A DNA stretch of 64,000 bases from Schistocephalus solidus (Eukaryota > Platyhelminthes > Cestoda > Diphyllobothriidea > Diphyllobothriidae). A program made the translations under genes and the position numbers. Under the pieces are notes generated by a model. It was not told where the DNA came from. It searched no databases and saw only the letters and a list, made by a program, of their open reading frames with translations. Every line of letters starts with the position of its first letter. Within the stretch, counting starts at the first letter, position 1. The DNA lies in contig WEDG01004275.1 in assembly GCA_017591395.1 (NCBI GenBank), positions 1 through 64,000 on the forward strand, given 5' to 3'. Of the stretch, positions 55,291-64,000 are shown piece by piece.

Positions 55291-56890
55291 AACTAAAAAA
55301 ATAAGCAGTTAAAAAAACTCCTACCTTAAAAATTGAGGCAAAGTTCCATAGGCCAACATTTTTCGAAAAGACGTTAAGAAAAAAATAATCGTTAAGGAAA
55401 AATAAGGTTAAGTGGTGACGTAGGCCAATACTGCAGTAGCATTTGAGGATGAGATAATGAAACCTTGATATGGTTCATATATGACCCATATGGTGCATAT
55501 AACAAAAATCTCTTGAAAAAGGCGTCAGTGAACTTGAGGCCTCAGCATCTGAGGATCCAAAATTGAATTCTAAGGATGGTAAGTATTCAATTAAGTGGGT
55601 GAATTTTAGACAGTGCGTCCGAATGACCCCCATAATTTGAATGCCTGGTAGTATAAGGATACATTATTGTTCCAGAATGTCCCTTAAATTTCCGACTGTT
55701 CTTTCTCCGAGTCCTGAAATAAGCTGCTTGGAAAAGATGAGGATAATACAAGGTTTACGGAATCAGTGCTAAGATAAATGTGCAATCTTCGCTTGCATGC
55801 CGATAGAAAAGTTACCAATATAATTTTTATTAACAAGTTATTCCAATAAAAGCTATAAAAGCTTAAAATGTAAAAAGAGAGCGTTTACATGTGGACGATA
55901 CAGGAGGAGGTATGATAAGTGCTAAATGGTTTAGGTTAGAAGGAATACTAACGGGGTAATAACAACAAGCTTGGGGAGAATTGAGCTATTATTAAGTTGA
56001 AAAAGGAGACAAAAGCCTGCATTCAGTCTCTTGACCCTAAAGAAATTTTAGCTTTATCAGCTGGCATCATTTTGAGTTGGAAGTATTTGAAAGAGTCGGA
56101 AAACGAAGTTATTTGTGAAATATCTTTTGACATTTTCAATTTTTGAGTGGCTAGATTCGTTCATTAAATCGAAGAAAGGACAGCAAAATTCAAGAATGAG
56201 AAGCACAAACATACGATAATTTATTTTTATTTCTGGAAGGTAATAATTATAAGAAATAAAGCTTCAAATCTGCGCAGCTTTGGCCGTATTTCTATCGGTG
56301 TGAGGTGAAAGATCTTATTTATTTGTGTACCATAAGCCCAAGTCTGTAGTGGAGGAACATGCAGTCATAGGACAAACTTGAAAAATAACAGGCTGCGGCA
56401 GCCTTGAAGGCCAAAAACACATGTAGCGACACTGAGAAGTGGAGAATTCAATTAGTCCTTAGGAGCTCTACGCCGAAAGGGCGTGTAAGTCCGAATGAAT
56501 TTGTTCTAGGCATCGTTCGGCCATAGAGTTGGAGAAGGAATAAACGAATTTTCGGTCATCAGCATAACTATACGATTGAGAATATCAAACTACCGATGGA
56601 ATAACATTTATTTAAATTAAGAAGAAAAAAGGACCTAACATGGTACATTGAAAGACACCACTCACAATCGAAGAAGAACTTTAGTATGAGGACCCCACTA
56701 AAACCTGTTGTTTTCGATCAGATGGGTGTGATCCAATAAAGTCAGTAAGCGTACTGCGAAATCCTATAGCCTCTAGTTTAGCAAGAATTAATCTATGAGG
56801 AAATTAATCGATGCCTTACAAAGATAAAAATATCTAACTACTTCAAATAGCTGATCATTATGAAGAGACGTTAGTAGAGTTTAAATGAAT
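55290..56890 (-). mobile_element. LINE: RT active site, C-terminus and 3' UTR (broken)
   Basis: On the - strand, YSQSYSYADDRKFVYSFSNS lies at about 56580-56525 with an intact YADD. YYLPEIKINYRMFVLLILEF and NESSHSKIENVKRYF lie at about 56240-56130. A long decayed 3' region follows to the CTCCT element at 55300. Several stops are present. It is the same family as 50990-53050 (compare MFVLPILEHFCPL). Confidence 0.65.
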
Positions 56891-57310
56891 GTTCAATGGA
56901 GGGCGATGAAACTAGTCAGTGGATTAGATTGCCTACCACATGAGGGCAGACTAGAAGGACTTAAATTTTTCCTCTCTCTTATAAGCACTACAGGGGGGGT
57001 ATGATCTTGGTCTTCAAACCTGTCAAAGAAGTTAATTATGCTTTTCAAATGGGTAATTTTTTGTATTGGCAAACGACAAATCTTCGAGTTCACCAATACA
57101 AACTGAAGATAAACAACGCAAAAGTGTGGCCAAACTTCCTTTCCTATTGGGTGATTGAAGGATAAAACAAACTGCCTACTTCGGTTGTTAAGGCTCTGAG
57201 CGTTGCAATGTTTACAAAGAGGACGTGTTGAATTTTTACTTGACCGAATATTTAACTCACTACATTATAGTAACATATGTATTTTAACTGGAATATCTTC
57301 GAAGAGCCTT
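56890..57310 (-). mobile_element. CR1-like LINE C-terminus fragment
   Basis: The - strand at about 57100-56890 encodes FIALH-type coding for the region after the RT (LICRLPIQ, FDRFEDQDHTPPV) in broken frames. On the + strand the same bases read like the reversed C-terminus of the 40-kb family (GGGCGATGAAACTAGTCAG, CTACCACATGAGGGCAGAC). It is adjacent to but distinct from the element at 55290-56890. Confidence 0.4.
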
Positions 57311-57319
57311 TTCTTATCT

Positions 57320-57890
57320 GTATGTTCATCTTGAACTGAATGGTTGCCGCGCGGTTTGAATTTTAGAGCGACAAGACGACCGAATTTAATCGAGTCTTTG
57401 CACTGAAACAATCAGTCCACAGACATTAATTGGTTCAAACTATTGAATCAATTAATAGAATCTTCCGCTCAGTTACCTACGATACCCTCACAGTTTGACC
57501 AGGAGAGTTCTCCAAATCGAGCACTGTCGGAAATCTTGGCCTACATAACCTACCAGTCCAATCCATTCTCTGACGGCTCTCCAGGGTTTCTGAGGACTTT
57601 TGTTCGACTAGGACAGTTCTCCAAATAGAGCAACCTGCCGGAAATGTTGGCTTGGCCTGCACAACCTACCAGTCCAATCCAGGCTCTAACTGCTCGTCAG
57701 GCTTCCTGAGGAGTATCTACAAAACAGGCTGAGGCGTTTATTATCCATATTCTGTCTAATTGATTTGCAATTTATATCGAGTTACTCGTTATAATAAATA
57801 TTTTTAACAACTGCCACTAGCAGAAGTAGTTAAGAACTTCGGGGGATTTCGTTAATTTGCAAAAAAGGCGGAGTAGATAATTTATATTCC
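57320..57890. other. Short internal repeat, no gene recognised
   Basis: 57500-57580 and 57608-57690 are two similar blocks: AGTTCTCCAAATCGAGCA and AGTTCTCCAAATAGAGCA, each followed by CCTACCAGTCCAATCCA and a CTCCAGG/CGTCAGG-TTTCTGAGGA type end. This is a small tandem duplication of about 108 bp. Confidence 0.6.
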
Positions 57891-57892
57891 GC

Positions 57893-60800
57893 TTGTGTAA
57901 AAGCGCTGATAGTGTTAACCTACACCTAGCCACCCGTTACTTCTTAAGTCACCACACAAGAATTCAAAAAGTCATGCCGCAAGCCGGGATTGAACCCGCG
58001 ACCACCAACGCGATGGCGACGCTCGCTAACCACTCGACCACCTCATCACGGCGACGAGCGCTCTCTCAAATTAATATGCACGCTATTGACAACACTGCCA
58101 TTTGTGGAGGCTGTCAAAAACTGTCCATGAAGCTGAACCAGCTCGAGGATGAGATAAGACAAATAAAATCTGCGCTAAAAGGCACCTATAAAGCAGTAGA
58201 TGCCGCTCAGGAGTCCACTGAACGACTTACCAGAAGCAAACCATTGATACTCGATCAAAGGGTATCCCAACAACAACTTCGAAAGCTGCTATGGCTACCG
58301 AACAACAAGTACCAACGGCGCAGGAAAAAATTAGTCCGCCTAAAACAATCAAAGCCGTCCAAAACGCAAAACTGACACCAAAAAGGAAGAAAGGCAATGG
58401 AAAACCGACTTCGAAAGATTCCTCAAAAAGGCTCGAACACGGGGCTCTGACCATTGCCTTTTCCTCCACAGGAACTACTGAGATTCTCACACCAAAGCAC
58501 AAGCAGTGGAATCGATTCCCCAACCGAAACTACCACCTGCGATTCAAAATCGTCGAACCCGTGGAATTCGCCGGAACACAATAAAACCGGATCAAAGCCA
58601 ACACATAGCCAATCAGCATCCCCTTTATCATCACCAGTGCGCAACGTGAAACCTTCCCACCAAATAGTGAAAGACAGCGTCGTAGTTAAAAAGATGCCAC
58701 GGACAGAAAAAACAGTTTCATAATACAGGGACTACCTGAATCAACAGCTGCGACTCCAGTAGACCGATTATTCTGAAGATATGAACCGCTTTCGTGAACT
58801 CCTGAACAATATGCTGGAACCTAATACGTCGATTGAACTGGAAAAAGCCTTCCGCCTTGGAAAACGGCCCGAAAGCCAATCTGAATCAACACATCCTAAA
58901 CCTCTTAAAGTTATCTTGACCAGTAGCCAGGAAGCCAGTCTCATTCTGTCGAGGCGCTTTAAGTTAAAAAACTCAAACCCTGGAGTTTTTTTTAACAGGA
59001 CTTCTCACCTGCGGAGCGGAACAAACGCCATCAACTTGTCATCGAACTAAGACGGCGGCTCAGCGAGGGGGAAACAAATTTGGTTATTTACAACAACCAA
59101 GTGATCCATCGTCCATTGTTCTCCCCCTGGAGAGGCCCGTTCCGGATTACCACGCAATTGGCCCAGTAATCAGGGGCTTGCGCCCGACTGTTAGCACTTT
59201 CCGAGCAAACCGAAAACTAAAATTTTTGTACACCAATGCACAGAGTATATTATCGAAGCTCGACGAGCTTAAGATTAATGTCTGCGATCTATCTCCAGAT
59301 ATAATTTCCGTAACCGAAACTTGGTTGTCCCAACAAGTGGATGACCGAGAGGTTACTATGGCTGGCTACCAACTTTTAAAAAAGACAGGAAAGAGCGTCA
59401 AGGAGGTGACATACTCACATACGTGAAAAGCTAACTTACAGTTTTAGACAAAACTTATAAACTCGCGTCTACTTTCGAGGCGATATGGCTATCCGTAAAA
59501 GTGTCAGGTACATCAAGTTTAGATGTCCTGACAGTCTACCGCCCACCAAGAAGAGACCCCGTATCCGATGCTTACCTGCTAGAGGAGCTTGAAAAGATTG
59601 CTACACGGTTGGATATCCTGATCATGGGTGACTTCAATGCGCCTCACATCGACTGGAACTTGACCTGCGCACATAGTTCTGATCTAGCCTTTGACAATTG
59701 TTTTCTGAGCACAAAGCTTAAGCAACGTCTCACACAGCACGTCACTTTTCCAACCAGGGTGTGCGAAGGACAACAGGCCAATTGCCTCGACCTAGTTCTC
59801 ACAAAGTCGCATGACAGCATCGACGAAGTGTCATGTCTACCGCCGCTAGGCAAAAGTGACCACGTGGTACTGCGATGGGAGTACTCACTAATTTTCTATA
59901 CCAGCGAGACCCACAACAATCAGAAGGAATATATGGCAAGGCGATTTCGGTGGAATTAGGGCCGAACTGATGCGCACTCAGTGGGAAACTTCATTCATTA
60001 GAAACATAACCGAGGACTTGGAAACGTTCCGGGACATACTGCACAGGCTCATCGAAAATCACTGTCCGATTTTGAGAAAAAGGTTAACCAACAGACCGCG
60101 ATGGCTTACGCAGGCCTTAAAAATCGAAGTAAACAAAAAGCGGAGATTGTGGAAAAAATCGCTTACGGACGGAACTACTGAATCTCTAAATGCGTACAAA
60201 ATGCAGAGAAATCGGATCAAGGGCCATATTTTTAGAACAAGACAGGCTTTCGAAGTGGACCTGCTGAACCGGGCCACCATGAACCCGAAACTATTTTACG
60301 GTTACCTCAGGCAGAATACACGGAACAAGGATCCGATACCCCTGCTGAGGACCGCCGAGGGCATAGACCTTACTGAAGACGGTGCGAAGGCTGATCATCT
60401 TTCGGAATTTTTCCAGTCAGTTTTAACAAAGGCAACGAGATACGATCACCCTACCGATGGCTTCGAAGTGAATACAATAGTCAAGACTGTTAATTTCACC
60501 GAGACTACTGTCCTCAAGGAACTTTTGGGGTTAGCGAGAGTTGGAAAAACCACTCTCTGCGCTTTTCCAAACATCCTTCCAGACCGGAAGTCTACCAGCC
60601 GACTGGAAATCCACATGGATTACGCCACTTTATAGGGGGGGAGGCCGGGTCTCTGCAAACAATTATCGACCGGTCAGTCTAACTTCAGTTTGCTGCAAAA
60701 TCATGGAAAAAATAATTAAGCAACAACTTATGCAGTTCTTCGAACATAACAATCTGCTATCCGAAGCCCAGCATGGATTACGTAGAGGTAGACCCTGCGT

Positions 60801-61960
60801 CACAAATTTGCTCTACTGTTTAGAACGTTGGACTGAAGCGGTCGATAGTGGAAATACGGTGCACGCAGTCTATATAGACTTCAAAAAGGGTTTTGATAGC
60901 GTGCCGCACCACCACCTTCTTTATAAACTTAACCGCATAGGCGTAAGAGGTAGACTTCTGACATGGATAGAAAACTTCTTAACTGGCCGCTCACAAACTG
61001 TTCATATCAGCGACAAACAGTCGACTAAAGTTTGAGGTTGAGAGTGATGTTCCCCAAGGCTCTGTCCTCGGCCCTATTTTGTTCATTATCTACATCAACG
61101 ATTGTGCCAACGAACTGGACTGCGATATTGCCATGTTTGCCGATGATCTCAAACTTTGGTGCGTCATTCAAACTGCTGCTGATGAAGAGAACTTGCAGGC
61201 AAACTTAAATCGACTTCAGAAATGGTCAAATGACTGGCTCTTGCCGTTTAATGAGAGCAAGTGCAACATCATACGAGTCTGGAAAAGCAATCCTTCGAAC
61301 CGTACAGTTTACAGTCTGAATGGCATTCCACTGAAAGTAGTGGATTTCCAAAAGGACCTTGGAGTCTGGATCACGCCCTCGCTTAAACCCTCCCTACATT
61401 GCGCAAAGGTATCGAAGTCAGCCATGTCGATTCCGTACCTCGTTAAACGAGCTTTTGCAGCCTTCACTACCGACTGCTTAGCTAAAGTCTTCGGAACATT
61501 CGTGCGGCCACAGTTGGAGTCCGCTATCCAAGCTTGGAGACCCTGGGCGGCGAAGGACATCAACATCCTCGAAAAGGTCCAAACGCGAGCAACCAAACTT
61601 GTCCTTGGACATGCCTCACAGCCTTATGAAACACAGCTGTCGAGTCTCAATCTCTTTCCCTTGCACTATAGACAGCTTCGGGGGGACCTGATACTAACAT
61701 TCCGCATACTACGCGTCCAGGACTGTTGTCTCGTCCCAGGGGATTTCTTAGAGTTAGCAAAAACAACGAACTTGAGAGGTCATCCTCTCAAATAACGTGT
61801 GACTGGAGCAAGGCTAGACATTCCGAAGTACTTCTTCTCCAACAGACTAGTCGAATCTTGGAATAGTCTTCCTCTGGATGTTGTTATGTCGGACTCCTTG
61901 GAAGTTTTTAAGTGAAAGTTAGATCGATATAATGGTGCGAGCTACAACACTAACTGAAAG
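57893..61960 (+). mobile_element. Nearly full-length CR1-like LINE with frameshifts
   Basis: + strand, domains in order. ORF1-like: CGGCQKLSMKLNQLEDEIRQ, a CxxC motif and coiled coil at about 58105-58165. Then a Lys/Ser-rich linker and LEKAFRLGKRPESQ (58840-58880). Endonuclease: NAQSILSKLDELK, ISVTETWLS, LTVYRPPRR, LIMGDFNAPHIDWN, FPTRVCEGQQANCLDLVL and PPLGKSDHVVL (59178-59900). RT: NYRPVSLTSVCCKIMEKI, SEAQHGLRRGRP, YIDFKKGFDSVPHHHLLY, VPQGSVLGPILFIIYIND and catalytic AMFADDLKLW (about 61135). C-terminus: VRPQLESAIQAWRPW, NLFPLHYRQLRGDLIL and YFFSNRLVESWNSLP, ending near 61920. Motifs are intact, but at least seven frameshifts or stops split it, so it is inactive as read. F/D of the FDFxKAFD motif reads FKKGFD. 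Confidence 0.92.
57976..58052 (-). pseudogene. tRNA-like sequence antisense to LINE 5' region
   Basis: 77 nt on the - strand. The ends GCCGTGA and TTGCGGC pair along all seven positions (two are G-U). It has a box-A-like TGGTCGAGTGG and a box B GGTTCAATCCC. The T stem has one mismatch, and the anticodon loop cannot be placed with confidence. On the + strand the same bases are open in the frame leading into LINE ORF1 (AGIEPATTNAMATLANH). Confidence 0.55.
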
Positions 61961-62830
61961 CTGCAAGTGTGACGTCATAAATAAGGCATTTATGATACTA
62001 CTAGCTATATTTGAGTAACATTTCTTTATGTTTGTTATTTTCGTTCGAGGGCTTGCATTCTCCCATTATTCCCATGCTGGGGTCCTCGAGGTCTTCGCTG
62101 CTTAACTTATTTGCACACCTTGGTGACACCGTGAGTATTCGCATCAGCTGGACCTGGCGACCGTCATCCATGAGGTGTATGAAAGTTCTCCCTTGGTTTG
62201 AACCGCAATGGACCGAGGATGATCTGGACATATATTTCCGCCTTTGAAATCCCTCAACGGACTCTGAAATCAGCAAGGGAGAATCTGGCTGATTAATGTG
62301 ACCTCCGAAATGCCCCCCGTTGGACCCTCTCCCAAGGGTGACAGTTTTTTCTCCTAAATATCACCAGGAGTTTTTTTCACTGTCTGCTCTTTTTCAACTA
62401 TGTTCCACTATGTTGACCTCGCCAACATATCGAGATCCTATTTTTTTTTGATACCAAAACTCGCATGTACAAATAGGGAATTCAAAGGTGACTCACCTTC
62501 ATCTCCCTCAAATATAATGATACTGATACTGATACTGACATTCGTTTTAGCAGCAAGTTGTCAGTAACTGGAGCGGACTCCAAGAGGACGTCATACGGGC
62601 GGACATGGCAGACACATTCGCTTCACAAATACCGTTCAGTCTTATAGGAAAGCACTGCTAAACCATACCAATGCTTTGCACATAAATACAGATGTAATTG
62701 ATATCAATTATTTGAAATAGGTAAGCATTGGTCCTTCGTAATGGCTGTGCCTGGATTTCTCTGTGAAAAGCATTTTCTTTCTACATGAATATGTTACTCA
62801 CTACTTTACAGTAACATGTATTCAATTGCA
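61960..62830 (+). other. LINE 3' region and unassigned DNA with CTCCT hairpin
   Basis: 62011-62247 is open on the + strand, and 62001-62276 on the - strand; neither is recognised. At 62341-62385, GACAGTTTTTTCTCCT and CAGGAGTTTTTTTCACTGTC form a hairpin-bearing block like those in other LINE 3' UTRs here. A short (GATACT)n run lies at about 62517-62542. Confidence 0.5.
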
Positions 62831-62834
62831 ATAT

Positions 62835-63035
62835 TGTAGGAAACGTTTTTAATAGGGTCTTCGAAGGCAATGCCCTTTACCCTTGAATATGCTGAAATTA
62901 ACTGAAATATATGTTAAGTTAACACCAATCAACGAGATGCAATAATCCTATCACCATGAAACATTTGCGTCTAACTGTAATTCGTGTTTTCAAAGACTCT
63001 GCTTATCTCCCTCATATATATTGAATTTTACTGAA
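62835..63035 (+). repeat. Two LINE 3' tails in succession
   Basis: 62845-62895 (AATAGGGTCTTCGAAGGCAA, TGCCCTTTACCCTTGAATAT) resembles the tail of the 33-kb LINE. 62940-63035 (ATCACCATGAAACATTTGCG, GTTTTCAAAGACTCTGCTTA) is a + strand copy of the tail found at 40120-40230 and 45362-45480. Confidence 0.65.
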
Positions 63036-63224
63036 TTAATTGCACAATTTACTAACAGTATGTTTCGTAGCACAAATTCCAAAAAAACTTAAAACTTAAA
63101 AAAATAAAAAAGATGTCTAATTACAAATCAACATTCCAGTTAAACAAACAAAGAAGGAAATAAGAAACAAAGGGAAAACAGGAAAATTAGTTTAAAAATT
63201 TGGCATTACTGTATATAAATATAT

Positions 63225-63610
63225 CTTAATGCCCTAAATTCCTACTCGAAAGAGTGCAGCGGCGAGCAAAAAAATTATTAAGAGCTCAAGGGAAACTTCC
63301 CGGTGAGATCTGCCTAAAAAACCTTGATCTCTTTCCTCTGACTTAAAAGCAGTTGCGCTGAGATCTAATACCGTATCGTGCGAGGCTTGGATCGTGCCCT
63401 CCTGTGTGACGACTTTTCCCAACTTGCCACTACGATTTATCTCCAAGGACATCCATTCAAACTAGGTGTGGCTCTAGAAAGATTAGATTCGAGGAAGCAT
63501 TTTTTATTTAAACGTGTCACGGAGCCATAAATAATTTACCTGAGGCAATTTTAATGTCCCAGTTTGTAGAGGCATTCAAACATCGGTTTGACATATAAAT
63601 GTTGCAGCAT
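63225..63610 (+). mobile_element. CR1-like LINE C-terminal fragment
   Basis: + strand pieces are LLERVQRRAKKLLRAQG-like coding (about 63245-63290), CLKNLDLFPL (63311-63342), GHPFK-type coding, FRFEEAFF-like (about 63490-63510) and INNLPEAILMSQFVEAFKHR (63530-63590), then a stop. This is the canonical end of a CR1-like ORF, in broken frames. Confidence 0.65.
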
Positions 63611-64000
63611 CAAGAGAATTATAGGACTACTTAACTTTAAATATACCCGTTTATTACGTTTATCTGCCTATATTCGCTGGATTGTGACTGTACGTTGCTT
63701 CTAATTCCTGCGATTTTTTTGTGACAAATAGAGAGTTCAAATGAGGCGCGTTGTTTTAAATTGGTTTCGAATTTCAAGTACCTCGAGCCTACGAGTTTTT
63801 AGTCTCTACCTCAGTGTAGAAGACACGGTGCTGGAAAATTATTAAAGAATTTTCTTTATATTCCTCTGAATTTGTAAATTGCGACTTGGAACCTCGGTCT
63901 TTGCGGCTTTCTGAAACTCACGCTGGCTGCGTGCTCCTTGCATCTGCTCTCAATCGCGGAAGGGGCTCAAACCAAATGCTGAGTCCTTATATTTTCATAT
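63610..64000. other. No recognised gene
   Basis: Probably LINE 3' UTR and flank, without features I can name. Confidence 0.4.

Overview
This is eukaryotic nuclear DNA. It is AT-rich, with spliced genes and very many decayed non-LTR retrotransposon fragments. The repeat mix is RTE-like LINEs whose C-terminus has a CPHCQRTF zinc finger, several CR1-like LINE families, Penelope-like elements and tRNA-derived SINEs. Together with the gene content it suggests a parasitic flatworm, most likely a tapeworm of the Schistocephalus/Spirometra/Dibothriocephalus kind. The species is inferred, not shown.

Two host genes are clear. A complete nine-exon TFIP11 gene (tuftelin-interacting protein 11, a G-patch spliceosome-disassembly factor) runs on the + strand from 11626 to 28098. 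Its exons join in frame to 860 codons, and two consecutive introns appear to use GC-AG splice sites. Tail-to-tail with it, 124 bp from stop codon to stop codon, is an intronless CARD-caspase on the - strand (28223-29413) with intact catalytic His and QACRG Cys. A third host-like exon (7239-7739, +) encodes the start of a type II membrane protein and has an apparent frameshift.

Layout: 1-7 kb, RTE-like and CR1-like LINE remnants plus a degenerate tRNA-containing repeat. 7.2-7.7 kb, membrane-protein exon. 9.4-10.7 kb, LINE fragments ending tail to tail in a palindrome. 11.6-29.4 kb, the two genes, with a SINE and Penelope pieces in TFIP11 introns. 29.4-33 kb, nothing recognised except a duplicated 182-bp unit. 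33-39.9 kb, a long - strand CR1-like LINE whose endonuclease domain is split by seven tandem ~309-bp units, each carrying a tRNA-like gene, plus an unidentified open frame. 40-57 kb, a graveyard of LINE pieces in both orientations with three G-rich islands. 57.9-62 kb, a nearly full-length but frameshifted + strand CR1-like LINE. 62.8-63.6 kb, LINE 3' ends.

The most interesting structures are the tandem tRNA array inside the LINE, tRNA-like sequences lying antisense at the 5' ends of two LINEs, hammerhead-ribozyme-like cores in a SINE and a Penelope tail, the paired GC-AG introns, and the single-exon CARD-caspase. No operon, CRISPR array or prokaryotic feature was seen.
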